Assembly (NCBI RefSeq): GCF_001482305.1
Contig: NZ_LOHP01000078.1
Coordinates: forward strand, 1-64,000
Direction: 5' to 3'
Source of the DNA: Leucobacter sp. G161
GTDB taxonomy: Bacteria > Actinomycetota > Actinomycetes > Actinomycetales > Microbacteriaceae
Length of the DNA stretch: 64,000 nt
Under the pieces are notes generated by a model that was given only the letters and a program-made list of their open reading frames with translations, ran no database searches and was not told the origin of the DNA. The number at the start of each line of letters is the position of its first letter. Position 1 is the first letter of the stretch. Position numbers and translations under genes: made by a program. Shown here piece by piece: positions 8,230 through 17,282 of this stretch.

Positions 8230-10191
8230 ATGCGCCTCGAGATCGTCATCTGCACATACACGGAGCACCGCAGCCACCTGGTGGACGCCTGCGTAACCTC
8301 CGCGATCAAGGAACTCCCTGAAACCGGCACGATCACCCTCGTGGCCGATCACGCGGCCGCACACGCGCGGGCACTTGGAGAACGCTACCGGCACATTCCT
8401 CGCATTCACCTGATGGAGAACACGAGGCAGCGCGGACTTTCCGGTGCGCGGAACACGGCGATCGCGGCCAGCACTGCTGACGTGCTGCTCTTCATCGACG
8501 ACGACGCGATCCTGCAAGAGGGATGGTTTGAGGCACTTGCTTCCCGGCTCGAAGACCCCAACGTTGCAATCATCGCCGGTGCCGTTCTGCCAGATTGGGA
8601 GAGCGCAACTGGTGCCCCAACATGGTTCCCACCCGAGTTCGGATGGGTGGTGGGCTGCGATTATGTCGGCATGGCCGCGAGTGGGTCAGAGGTTCGCAAC
8701 CCCATCGGTGCGTGTATGGCAATCCGCAGGGAGGTATTTGCCGGCATCGGGCTCTTCGCCGAGGGACTCGGAAGGATCGACACCCACCCCGTTGGCGGTG
8801 AGGAGACGGACTTGGGCATCCGGCTTCGCAAACAGATGCCGGATGCCCAGATCATCCGAGATACGGACCTGGCGGTGCGCCATTTCGTACCGCATGCGCG
8901 AACACGCGTCTCCTACATGCTGCGCCGATGCTTTTGGGAAGGCCGTTCTAAAGCGCTGCTCCAGGCACGTGCTTCTCTTCCGCGAAGCTTGGGAACCGAA
9001 CGAACCCACGTCCTCACCACGGTCAGACACGCGGTCTTCACGGACTTTCGGAGCATGCTCGGAGGCGACCGCTCAGCGTTCCCCCGGAACTTCATACGCC
9101 TGGCCGGCCTCTGCGCGGCAGGAACGGGATTCGTGACCTCGCGGCGACGGCATCGACGTCAGGCTGCACTCGAGGGTAGCCCGCACCTCGGCGTGGATGT
9201 CACCGTGTGCATCGCAACCCTCGGTCGCAATCGTGCGCTGGCAGAAACGGTCCGGGCGATCCTGGCTCACACGCAGGCCCAGGTGGAGGTACTCGTCGTC
9301 GATAACGATCCCCGCTCCGGCCGTGTTCGCGCCACCCTCCATGATCTCCACGACTCGCGGTTGCGGATCGTGACCGAACCACGCAAGGGCCTCTCACTCG
9401 CGAGAAACCGCGGCATCTCCGCCGCCCGGGGTCGCATTGTCGCGTTCACTGACGATGACGCGCACCCGGAACCGGGGTGGGTCGACGCTCTCCTGTCGGC
9501 CATGTTGGATCCGGTCGTGGGCGGCGTGACCGGCCGAGTCATACCAATGTCGACTGACGCAGACGTGGAACGCTGGTTCGAGGAAGCGATCGGCTTCGAC
9601 AAGGGAGAGACGCGCAGCGAATGGGGACGCGGCGACGCTGCCGCCCCAGGCTGGCAAACGGGCCGTCAGGGACCGGTGTACCCGGTTGCCGCGGGCGAGT
9701 TCGGCTCCGGCAACAATATGGCCTTTCCGCGCGCGTTCCTCGTCGAGCAGCACGGTTTCGCTGACACTCTCGGGGCGGGGTCGCTCACGCGAGGCGGCGA
9801 AGACCTTGACATGTTCCGAAGGGTGATTCTCGCAGGCAGGATCTTGCGTTACGAACCTGCGGCTCTGGTGAAGCACCGTCACCGGGACACATTGCCGGCG
9901 CTGCGCACACAATTGTTCGGGTATGGCACCGGCATGGCCGCGAACGTGACCCGGCTCGCAGCGACCTCACCCCGCCACATGGTGTCCGTGCTTCGCGCGT
10001 TGCCGGCCGGCCTCAGGATGCTGCTCTCCAAGGATTCGACGAAGAACAGTCAGCGGCCTGGCGACTATCCGCGTGCACTCGTGTGGGTCGAACGACTCGG
10101 GTACGTTGCCGGCCCCGGCCTGTATCTGCTCGAAGCGATCCGAACAGGACTCGGCCTCCGGGGGGGCAGGAAGGGAGGCACCGATGCGTGA
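8230..10191 (+). CDS. Tandem two-domain family 2 glycosyltransferase
   Basis: A 653-residue protein holding two GT2 domains in one chain. The first has LEIVICTYTEH at its start and LLFIDDDA near residue 92. The second begins near residue 320 (DVTVCIATLGRNRAL) and has IVAFTDDDA near residue 410. Each DDDA motif would bind the nucleotide-sugar through a divalent metal, so the protein may add two sugars. ATG 8230 is 4 bp after the previous stop; the end overlaps the next start. The C-terminal helix (VERLGYVAGPGLYLLEAI) may associate with the membrane. Confidence 0.82.
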   Translation: MRLEIVICTYTEHRSHLVDACVTSAIKELPETGTITLVADHAAAHARALGERYRHIPRIHLMENTRQRGLSGARNTAIAASTADVLLFIDDDAILQEGWFEALASRLEDPNVAIIAGAVLPDWESATGAPTWFPPEFGWVVGCDYVGMAASGSEVRNPIGACMAIRREVFAGIGLFAEGLGRIDTHPVGGEETDLGIRLRKQMPDAQIIRDTDLAVRHFVPHARTRVSYMLRRCFWEGRSKALLQARASLPRSLGTERTHVLTTVRHAVFTDFRSMLGGDRSAFPRNFIRLAGLCAAGTGFVTSRRRHRRQAALEGSPHLGVDVTVCIATLGRNRALAETVRAILAHTQAQVEVLVVDNDPRSGRVRATLHDLHDSRLRIVTEPRKGLSLARNRGISAARGRIVAFTDDDAHPEPGWVDALLSAMLDPVVGGVTGRVIPMSTDADVERWFEEAIGFDKGETRSEWGRGDAAAPGWQTGRQGPVYPVAAGEFGSGNNMAFPRAFLVEQHGFADTLGAGSLTRGGEDLDMFRRVILAGRILRYEPAALVKHRHRDTLPALRTQLFGYGTGMAANVTRLAATSPRHMVSVLRALPAGLRMLLSKDSTKNSQRPGDYPRALVWVERLGYVAGPGLYLLEAIRTGLGLRGGRKGGTDA

Positions 10192-12283
10192 AAGTGCGTT
10201 GATGCGTCCTCTGATCGTTCTCTCCTGTGCGTTGTCCTTGCTGGTGCCGATTCTCGCGTGGTGGGATCTGCCCGTGCCAGGCCGCATCGGCCTCGCAATC
10301 GCATTCGTACTCCTGGTCCCAGGAGCGCCCCTCGCCATCATCCTTATCCGCCGATCCGGAGCGGTGCTCTGGGCCTTCATCCCCGCACTCTCCCTCTCCT
10401 TAGTGATGCTCCTCACCGTGGCGCAGGTCACAACCGGTACCTGGAGTGCGCCGGTCGCAGCCACCATTTTGGGGTTGGGAAACGTGGCCTGCACGGCATT
10501 CGCGTGGAATCGCACACCGCCCCTGCGAATCACGCGCCCGGTTCTGCGCAGGCCCGGACATCGCCGAATCGTATCCGTCGTGGCGCTGTTCATCGCGGTC
10601 GCGTTGTGGTGGGCGGCAACGACCAGCGTCGATCTCGATGCGGCTGGTGCTGCCGGCCTGGTCACAGTTCTGCCCTGGACCTATTGGCTGGCACTTATCC
10701 TTGCCGTCTCTGTCGCGGTCTTCGCAATCACCAGCAAGCCTGCGCCAGACGGGGTCATGGCGGCGATCGGGGTCGCCGTCCTGGCGGTCATGGTCACCAC
10801 ATTCGTCGGCATCGCGGACGGCGGATCACCGGTCGGCACCGCCTATGTGCATGTCGGCTTCGTGGAATGGATCTCCCAAACCGGCACCCTACGCGAGGCG
10901 ATGGATGCGCGGTTTAGCTGGCCTGGGTTCTTCACCGCTGCCTCGGCTGTGACCGGCTGGGCGGGCCTTGCCGACGCGACGCCGTTCGTCGTGTTCTTCC
11001 CCGTACTCGCGGTGCTCTTGAGTATGGCACCGGTGTACGTCATTGGCATGGCGGTGTTCAGGGACCGTGCGGTCGCCTGGACCGGGGTGTTGCTGTTCGT
11101 GCTCGGCAGCTGGGTGCAACAAGACTATTTCGCCCCGCAGGCGGTCGCATTCCCGCTGATGCTGACGGTCATCGCGGTGCTGCTCTGGCAGACCAGCGAA
11201 ACCGGGATCCCCGCAGGCACCGCAAGGGGTTGGCGGCGATTTCTCGAGCCGATGCGCCGGACTCCAGCCCGACTTCCGGGATACTCTGCCTGCCGCGCCC
11301 TCATGCTCGAAGCGGCTCTGGTGGTGATCGCGAGCGCGATCGTCATCTCTCACCAGCTCACCCCGGTTTCGCTCATCGTCGTATTGCTACTGCTGAGCCT
11401 GCTCGGTGCGACGCGATCACGAACCCTGTGGTTCGGTGTCTCAGTGGTGTTCGCAGCCTGGTTCGCCTTTGGTGCAACCGACTGGTGGACGGGGCATCTG
11501 AGCGTACTCATCGATGGGTTCGGGCGTCTCGCTGAGGCCGTCGGCGCCGGTGTCGTAGAGCGCGTCTCCGGTGACCCCGTCTACCAGGTGATGCAGGCGG
11601 CACGGATCGGCTGGTCTGCGTTGTTCGCCATCGCGGGGTTCGTCGGTTGGTCGGTGACTCGCGGCGGCAGGCTTCCAATGCCCGTGACCGCTGCTCTCGT
11701 GGTCGCACCAATGTCGCTCGTGCTTGGGCAGCCGTACGGTGGTGAGGTCGTGCTTCGCGTGTACCTGTATGCGTTGCCAATTCTCGCAGTACTCGCCGCA
11801 GGCGGCATCGCACCGCTCATCCGGGCGCGAAGCGCTCTGTCTCGTGTTGCCCTCACGTTGATCATGGTGCTCGCCGCTGCGGGAGTGACCACCGCGCGTG
11901 GCGTGAACGTTGCTTTCGAACGCACGCCCGTGGATGTGCTTGAGGTCGCACGCGCGGTGCTGTGGGAGACCCCGACCGGGAGCACGATCCGCCCGTTGGC
12001 GACCGAGGGCGCGTTGCGGGTCGCCCGGATCAGCGATCTCCACCACCCGCCCTCCGTGGACGGCGATGGCACCGCGTTCGAACGCCTGCTGCAGCAGGCC
12101 CCCGATGTGGTATTTCTCACCACCATGCGGGAGCGGTACGAACAGATCACCAGGGGCGCAAGACCGGGCTGGTACGAAAACGTTGCGACGCTCCTGGAAG
12201 CGAGCGGCCAGTACCAGGTGACCCATCGCACCGAGCACGTGATCGTGCTCGAACGGAAACCCGGCCCCGGAGAGGACGAGTGA
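10184..12283 (+). CDS. Large polytopic membrane protein, function unknown
   Basis: A 699-residue protein with many hydrophobic helices (for example LIVLSCALSLLVPILAW and VAVFAITS) and a C-terminal soluble part of about 150 residues (from roughly residue 560). It resembles in outline the polytopic sugar polymerases or transferases found in cell-surface glycan clusters, but I recognise no catalytic motif. ATG 10184 overlaps the glycosyltransferase stop; ATG 10202 is an alternative. Its place among four glycosyltransferases suggests assembly or export of a glycosylated product. Confidence 0.7.
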   Translation: MRESALMRPLIVLSCALSLLVPILAWWDLPVPGRIGLAIAFVLLVPGAPLAIILIRRSGAVLWAFIPALSLSLVMLLTVAQVTTGTWSAPVAATILGLGNVACTAFAWNRTPPLRITRPVLRRPGHRRIVSVVALFIAVALWWAATTSVDLDAAGAAGLVTVLPWTYWLALILAVSVAVFAITSKPAPDGVMAAIGVAVLAVMVTTFVGIADGGSPVGTAYVHVGFVEWISQTGTLREAMDARFSWPGFFTAASAVTGWAGLADATPFVVFFPVLAVLLSMAPVYVIGMAVFRDRAVAWTGVLLFVLGSWVQQDYFAPQAVAFPLMLTVIAVLLWQTSETGIPAGTARGWRRFLEPMRRTPARLPGYSACRALMLEAALVVIASAIVISHQLTPVSLIVVLLLLSLLGATRSRTLWFGVSVVFAAWFAFGATDWWTGHLSVLIDGFGRLAEAVGAGVVERVSGDPVYQVMQAARIGWSALFAIAGFVGWSVTRGGRLPMPVTAALVVAPMSLVLGQPYGGEVVLRVYLYALPILAVLAAGGIAPLIRARSALSRVALTLIMVLAAAGVTTARGVNVAFERTPVDVLEVARAVLWETPTGSTIRPLATEGALRVARISDLHHPPSVDGDGTAFERLLQQAPDVVFLTTMRERYEQITRGARPGWYENVATLLEASGQYQVTHRTEHVIVLERKPGPGEDE

Positions 12284-12501
12284 TGACGCGACTGGACTGG
12301 TTGATCGGCGGGATCGCTGGGATCGCCGCCGCGACCGCATTTGCAATGTACGCCTGGTCGGTGGTGCTCCGTGAGCGGCGCGGCCCCGACGCCCATAGAG
12401 TGACGCTGCGCCAATCGCGGCCGGTATTCACCACACTGTTCGTGCTCATTACCACCATTGGAGTAGCACTCTTGGTGCTGCGTCTTGGAGTCCTCTCATG
12501 A
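12283..12501 (+). CDS. Small membrane protein, two helices
   Basis: A 72-residue protein with two hydrophobic stretches (residues about 5-27 and 48-68) and a basic loop between them (LRERRGPDAHRVTLRQSR). Start and stop overlap the neighbours in ATGA arrangements, which supports it as a real gene. Function unknown. Confidence 0.65.
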   Translation: MTRLDWLIGGIAGIAAATAFAMYAWSVVLRERRGPDAHRVTLRQSRPVFTTLFVLITTIGVALLVLRLGVLS

Positions 12502-13562
12502 AGAAGTCGACCTGGGTCACGGCGCTGCTCATCGCGGCTGTCACAGTCGTCGGGGCATTCGGCGTGACGCACGGCAATGCTGCTCCTGCCTTGTCCTCAA
12601 ACCTGACCGGGGATTCGGATCTTGCTGCAGAAGCTGCGCCATATCTCAGCGGTGTCAGGGATCGCGTGTCGATCTGCGTGTGGGAGGACGGTAGGTTCAC
12701 GTCAGCTGGTTTCGGAGCCGACGCCAACACCAGATATGAGATCGGATCCATCACCAAGACATTCACCGGCATGCTTCTCGCCGACGCAGTCGCTCGCGAC
12801 GAAGTCGATATCGACGACCCGGTCGGCCGCTACCTCCCGCTTGACGACGCACCGGTTGCCTCGGTCACGCTCCGTGAGCTTGCTGCGCACACCAGCGGCC
12901 TCGGGGAATGGGGCGACGATGAGCGAGATGGCACTTGGATGCGCTGGTGGGTGGAAGACATCCGAGGCGACACCATCCACAATCTCGATCTCGAAGCACT
13001 CTACGATCGTGCACGCACCGACTCGTTGTCGACCCGAGGCGAGTACCGATACTCCAATATCGGCTTCGCGCTCCTCGGGCATGCGCTCGCCGAAGCGGCG
13101 GGAATCTCCTACGACACCCTGCTGCAGGAGCGAGTGCTGGGCCCAGGAGGTATGAGCGACTCAGGCCTTACGTCCAACACTGACCGGAATGCGCAACGAG
13201 GTTATCGCGCAGACGGTCGTGCGGTACCTCCGTGGCGGCTCGGCGCCTACGCGCCCTCCGGTGGCGCGTACTCTACCGTCACTGATCTCTGCCAATACGC
13301 CGTTCGGCTCGTTGACACGCACGAATCGGATGCGGCGGAGAAAGACGTTGATGTGCTCGGAACCGTGATGGCGGGTACGGACCTTGGATGGGACGCCACC
13401 GAAGAAGGGGACAGCTTTGTCCTGTCGAAGACGGGGCAGACCGGCGGCTTCCAGTCCGCGGTCGCTCTCGATCCTGCAGCGTCGCGCGTTGTGGTCGCCC
13501 TCGCCAACACTGCGAACGACCTCGACCCACTCGTGCAGGCCCTCCTCGAGGGCGGTCGGTGA
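12498..13562 (+). CDS. Secreted serine beta-lactamase-fold hydrolase (CubicO-like)
   Basis: A 354-residue protein with an N-terminal signal or anchor helix (residues 5-28, AAPA at the possible cleavage site). The class C/CubicO fold is shown by S84-I-T-K87 (SITKTFTG), Y185-S-N187 (YRYSNIGF) and the C-terminal KTG (LSKTGQTGG). Members include D-aminopeptidases, esterases, transacylases and beta-lactamases. Within a biosynthetic operon it could mature, transfer or hydrolyse the acyl or peptide part of the product outside the membrane. A true beta-lactamase role is possible since the regulator is BlaI-like, but the context speaks against it. Confidence 0.8.
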   Translation: MKKSTWVTALLIAAVTVVGAFGVTHGNAAPALSSNLTGDSDLAAEAAPYLSGVRDRVSICVWEDGRFTSAGFGADANTRYEIGSITKTFTGMLLADAVARDEVDIDDPVGRYLPLDDAPVASVTLRELAAHTSGLGEWGDDERDGTWMRWWVEDIRGDTIHNLDLEALYDRARTDSLSTRGEYRYSNIGFALLGHALAEAAGISYDTLLQERVLGPGGMSDSGLTSNTDRNAQRGYRADGRAVPPWRLGAYAPSGGAYSTVTDLCQYAVRLVDTHESDAAEKDVDVLGTVMAGTDLGWDATEEGDSFVLSKTGQTGGFQSAVALDPAASRVVVALANTANDLDPLVQALLEGGR

Positions 13563-14191
13563 CCGTGGTTGGATCGGTGCGGATCCGAGCCGGACACCTC
13601 TATGAGGGTGCGCCCGCGGTGGGTATCGAGCAGGAGATTGCCGCGGGTATGGGGCCGGCCAGGCGCACTGAGTTCTGTTCGGCACGTGCCCTCGCGCATG
13701 ATGCCCTCGCGAGTCTTGGACTCAGTGCGCCACAAGGCATCGGGCAAGCCGGTACAGGTGCGCCGCTCTGGTCGCAGGGAGTGTCGGGCAGCATCGCTCA
13801 CTCCGGCGACCGCATCGCCGTTGCCGTTGCCGATATCCCCGGCATATTCCTCGGCATCGACCTCGAACCGGTCGGTGCTGTACCGGCTGACGTAGCAGTT
13901 TCCGTGACCACTCCCGGCGAACTCGCGGACGCGCATTCGCGGAGCGGTCTGCCGCTGAACTCTCCGCTGCTGCACACGCTGCTGTACGTTGCGAAAGAGA
14001 GCAGCTTCAAAGCACTGAACCTGACAGACGGTGAGCACATCTGGCATCCACGAGATCTTCATGTCCAGCTCACCGACTGGGAAGAACACCACGGGACATT
14101 CACCATCAATCATGACCTGCAGGTGCGGGGCCGCTGGTGGATGGATAGCGGCTATGTCTTCGCGAGCACCACGATCGGGCTGGAAGCATGA
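13559..14191 (+). CDS. 4'-phosphopantetheinyl transferase (EntD/Sfp type)
   Basis: A 210-residue PPTase starting at a GTG that overlaps the hydrolase stop. Family motifs are SGSIAHSGDRIAVAVA (residues 76-91), GIDLEP (99-104, magnesium ligands) and KESSFKA (146-152). The enzyme transfers phosphopantetheine from CoA to carrier-protein serines. The only recognisable carrier domain in the window is the ACP-thioesterase at 28,992-30,005, in another operon with the same type of operator, so this gene links the two operons functionally. Confidence 0.88.
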   Translation: MTVVGSVRIRAGHLYEGAPAVGIEQEIAAGMGPARRTEFCSARALAHDALASLGLSAPQGIGQAGTGAPLWSQGVSGSIAHSGDRIAVAVADIPGIFLGIDLEPVGAVPADVAVSVTTPGELADAHSRSGLPLNSPLLHTLLYVAKESSFKALNLTDGEHIWHPRDLHVQLTDWEEHHGTFTINHDLQVRGRWWMDSGYVFASTTIGLEA

Positions 14192-15210
14192 CTCCGTGGC
14201 CGGAAGTATCCGTGATTGTGCCGTTCCGGAACGCTGCCGCAGACCTTCCATACGCTTTCGCTCAACTCGCGCGTCTCAAAGGGCCAGTGGAGATACTTCT
14301 CATCGACGACGCCTCCACCGACAACGGCCCCGAACTCGCCGAAACCTACAGCCATAGCGATCCTCGGGCACGTGTGATCCACCGGACCAAGGCTGGTGGC
14401 TCAACACGTTCACGCATGGCCGGCGTCAACGCAGCTCGGGGCGATTACATCTGGTTCTGCGACGTCGACGACGAATGGGAACCCGACATCGTCACTACCC
14501 TGCTCCACGAAGCCACGTCGCACGACGCCGATCTTGTTGTTTGTCGTGCGGAACGGGTCGAGGCAGATGGTCGCCGCTGGGTCATGGAAGGTTCGCCACA
14601 CGCACGCAGTGTCTCCGGTCACGAACTGTCGTCACTCGTGTGGACTGGGCAGCTTCGTGGGTATCTGTGGAACAAACTCATTCGCCGCCACCTCATCCCG
14701 CCGCTTCGGCGAGAGCCCCTCTCCTCTCAGGACGACTTCCTCATGATTCTCGACATCCTCGAGAATACCCACCGCGTGCGCCTCATCCCCGACATTAAAT
14801 ATCGGTACTTGGAACGAGCAGACTCAATCAGTACTGGGACGGCCTTGCGACAAGAGAACGTGCAACGCTGCCGTAATGAAGCAATGCAACGTCTCCTGCC
14901 AGCGCATCCCACACGGCGTGAGCAGCGCGATGCCGACGCGTTCACGCTCTGGTTCTACCTGGTGCCGTCGATCGCGACACCCGTCCACCGCGGCTGGGCC
15001 GACGAAGACGCCACTGCAGCGCGAAAGGAACTCACCTCACAGATTGCCTGGCGAACCATTCTCCACTTGGCAAGAAATCAGCCCTCCGTCGCCGCGCATG
15101 CGGCACTCATCCGGGCCAGCGGGCGCTATTACCCAACGCTTTACCGTCTGTCGAGGAGGGTGACACGGGGGCTCCGCACCGGTAATCTACGACATGTGGA
15201 GAAGAAGTGA
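14188..15210 (+). CDS. Family 2 glycosyltransferase
   Basis: A 340-residue GT2 enzyme with VSVIVPFRNAAADLPYAF at the N-terminus, IDDAST, and the donor-binding FCDVDDEWEPDI near residue 90. The layout resembles capsule and teichoic-acid glycosyltransferases (WcaA/CpsJ-like). It overlaps the PPTase stop (ATGA). It is the third glycosyltransferase gene of this operon; its sugar is unknown. Confidence 0.85.
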   Translation: MTPWPEVSVIVPFRNAAADLPYAFAQLARLKGPVEILLIDDASTDNGPELAETYSHSDPRARVIHRTKAGGSTRSRMAGVNAARGDYIWFCDVDDEWEPDIVTTLLHEATSHDADLVVCRAERVEADGRRWVMEGSPHARSVSGHELSSLVWTGQLRGYLWNKLIRRHLIPPLRREPLSSQDDFLMILDILENTHRVRLIPDIKYRYLERADSISTGTALRQENVQRCRNEAMQRLLPAHPTRREQRDADAFTLWFYLVPSIATPVHRGWADEDATAARKELTSQIAWRTILHLARNQPSVAAHAALIRASGRYYPTLYRLSRRVTRGLRTGNLRHVEKK

Positions 15211-16124
15211 TGGGCTCGCGCAACGCAACGCAGGCAGTTCGCACCCGGCGTGGTGTGGCCCTGATGATCGCCGGGGCGATCGCCTTGTCCGCTTGCTCGC
15301 TCGCTGCGGGGCAGGGGCCCTCACCCATCGACAGATCAACAGTAGAGAACCTCAGCCAGCACAGCCACAGTCAACCCGTCACCGCTGCGAAGAACAGTGT
15401 CACGAAGATGACTCTTCAGACTCAGGACAGCATCAGTGCAGAAGTCGTGACCGGCGATGACATCTGGTCCACGGTCTTCTTCGACGACTTCGACCGCAAC
15501 TCTCTGGGAGCCGACTGGTCCGCGTATACCGGAAGGCCGAGCTCAGATCCACGCACCTGGTGGGATCCGACGATGGTGTGGCTCAGCAACGGATCACTCG
15601 TACTTGCAGGCGCCCCCTCCACCGGGCATACGAACTTGTGGCGCACCGGCGCAGTCTCCAACTGGAAAGCCGCCCAAACCTACGGGAAATGGGAGGTGCG
15701 TCTCCGTACCCACGCCAGCCAGGTCCTCAGCTACCACTTCCTCTTATGGCCGCAAGCAGAAAGCTGGCCACCCGAGATCGACATTGCCGAAGGGTACTCG
15801 CGAGAACGAACGAACTCACAGTCCTTCCTGCACTGGGTCGACGAGAGCGGAACCCGGCGACAGACGAGCTTCTCCGTCAACGGCAACTTCTCAGAGTGGA
15901 ACACCGTCGCCGTCGAATGGACTCCAAACGCGGTCCGCTTCTTCCTCAACGGCCAAGCCTACGGCGAAGCTACAGGGTTGGCCGTACCGCACGAGCCGAT
16001 GTTCCTCGCCCTCCAGACAGAGACTCGCCTCGCTGCGTCTCTACAAGGGCAGAGCAGACAGACTCAATTTGTGTGGATTGACTGGGTTCGGATATCCGCA
16101 CTGGATAGTCAAGAACTGGCGTAG
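15207..16124 (+). CDS. Lipoprotein glycoside hydrolase family 16
   Basis: A 305-residue secreted enzyme. The signal ends in a lipobox (IALSAC, about residue 30). The mature part has the GH16 jelly-roll with WPPEIDIAEGYS near residue 190, the E-x-D-x-x-E catalytic motif of beta-1,3/1,4-glucanases and relatives. It is the last gene of the operon and its GTG start overlaps the previous stop. It may trim a cell-surface glycan made by the preceding genes; the substrate cannot be told from sequence. Confidence 0.82.
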   Translation: MMGSRNATQAVRTRRGVALMIAGAIALSACSLAAGQGPSPIDRSTVENLSQHSHSQPVTAAKNSVTKMTLQTQDSISAEVVTGDDIWSTVFFDDFDRNSLGADWSAYTGRPSSDPRTWWDPTMVWLSNGSLVLAGAPSTGHTNLWRTGAVSNWKAAQTYGKWEVRLRTHASQVLSYHFLLWPQAESWPPEIDIAEGYSRERTNSQSFLHWVDESGTRRQTSFSVNGNFSEWNTVAVEWTPNAVRFFLNGQAYGEATGLAVPHEPMFLALQTETRLAASLQGQSRQTQFVWIDWVRISALDSQELA

Positions 16125-16572
16125 GACTAAACTGGCCGCTGCATTGACCATTCCCGCACTGGCACAGGTAATGATGGTCTCGATATTGGCGCAGGCAATG
16201 TGATTCAGGCGTGGAAGAAGGACAGTACGATCGGGGTGGCGAACCGGCGGGACGGTAGAGCGACAAACAGCGATCCGGCAAAAGAGACAGCGCGGTGGCG
16301 GGACCGTGCCAAGACGCTACGCCGCGCGCTCAACGAGATTGAAGCGCTCCCTCCGGCGAAGCTGCGCAGCGTATCCGGCAGTGGCAGGTGGAAGCCGGAG
16401 CACGCCGAGCCCAGGCTGAGCGCGCAAATGCTGAACGCGCGAAGAAACTCATTACAACCGAGTGGAAGCCAAGTCAATCCACAGAACCGCAGCGCAACTG
16501 CGGGATCGGACACTGCCTAAGGCCTCATCTGTCGGACATATTTGCAACAGGGGAGACTGGGACGCGTTAGCG
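16125..16572. other. Intergenic stretch without a supported gene
   Basis: About 450 bp between the convergent ends of the GH16 and GntR genes. Short open frames exist on both strands, for example a basic arginine/alanine-rich frame at 16,200-16,520, but none has a ribosome-binding site or recognisable motif. I see no clear terminator hairpin. Confidence 0.4.
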
Positions 16573-17235
16573 TCAGGTTCCCGCCGTACGGATTATCATT
16601 TCACTCGAATGAGCCCTGGTGAGATCCTGCACCGCGTCAGCATCTGCTCGTTGCAGCGCGTGAAGGATCTTTCGATGACTGTCCCATCCTGCGCGGTGAA
16701 TGTGACCGATCGTGCGTGTGACGATCGCACCCGTTTGGGCGTAGAGGGGTCTGAGCGCGGCTTCGGCGGCGCGTTGATGGATGGCGTCGGCCAGGTGGTC
16801 GAGAAGGTTCGCGTGTGCGCGGATCGCGGTCAGTGCGTCCCCGTCGAGCGTTGCGGATAGCCCAGCGTCGAGCGATTCCGCAATGCGGGCGAGGTCGTCA
16901 TTTGTCCGGTTTCTTGCTGCGTACCTCATCGCCCATGGCTCAAGGTGAAGCCGTCCTTCGAGGATCGGGACCAGGTCGGCGGACTCCTTCTCGGGGAGCA
17001 CCGTCGCGCCCTTGTTCGGGACGACATCCGCGAGTCCCAGGCGCGCGAGGCTCCGGAATGCTTCTCTGACAGGGACACGGGAGACCTGAAGCCGGTCGGC
17101 GATCTCCCCGGCCACCAGGCGTACGCCTGGCCGGTGGGTCCCGTCAATGATCTCCACCGCCAGCACGCTAGCAACACGGTCGGCGCTGTCGGCGGCGCGA
17201 AGGCCTCCGCTTGATAAATTGCTCACACACCACAC
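16573..17235 (-). CDS. GntR-family regulator (FCD type)
   Basis: A 220-residue protein with an N-terminal winged helix (LQVSRVPVREAFRSLARLGL, roughly residues 50-70) and a helical FCD effector domain containing metal-ligand-type histidines (ANLLDHLADAIH, HRKILHAL). FCD domains often bind a metal and a carboxylate. The gene is transcribed away from the metal ABC operon, and a perfect 14-bp palindrome lies 7 bp upstream of its GTG start, suggesting autoregulation and local control of the transporter. A second GTG at 17,226 is possible as start. Confidence 0.88.
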   Translation of the reverse strand: MWCVSNLSSGGLRAADSADRVASVLAVEIIDGTHRPGVRLVAGEIADRLQVSRVPVREAFRSLARLGLADVVPNKGATVLPEKESADLVPILEGRLHLEPWAMRYAARNRTNDDLARIAESLDAGLSATLDGDALTAIRAHANLLDHLADAIHQRAAEAALRPLYAQTGAIVTRTIGHIHRAGWDSHRKILHALQRADADAVQDLTRAHSSEMIIRTAGT

Positions 17236-17242
17236 CCTAACG

Positions 17243-17256
17243 AAGTGAATTCACTT
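17243..17256. promoter_or_regulatory. Palindrome AAGTGAATTCACTT, candidate GntR operator
   Basis: A perfect 14-bp inverted repeat between the GntR gene and the ABC operon. It directly abuts the extended arms of the BlaI-type box C (17,255-17,279), so two regulators could compete or combine at this promoter. Confidence 0.6.
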
Positions 17257-17260
17257 TACT

Positions 17261-17273
17261 CTACTTCATGTAG
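17261..17273 (+). promoter_or_regulatory. BlaI-type operator box C (CTACTtcaTGTAG)
   Basis: The core has one mismatch, but the flanks extend it: TTTACTCTAC (17,255-17,264) and GTAGAGTAAA (17,270-17,279) are perfect inverted 10-bp arms around TTCAT. TAGAGT (17,271-17,276) can serve as -10 and lies six bases before the ATG at 17,283, which predicts a leaderless transcript. Confidence 0.8.
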
Positions 17274-17282
17274 AGTAAAGAC

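Noticed and set aside
16200-16520. Possible gene in the GH16-GntR gap
   Set aside because: Basic low-complexity translation, no ribosome-binding site, equal-length frame on the other strand and no family resemblance.
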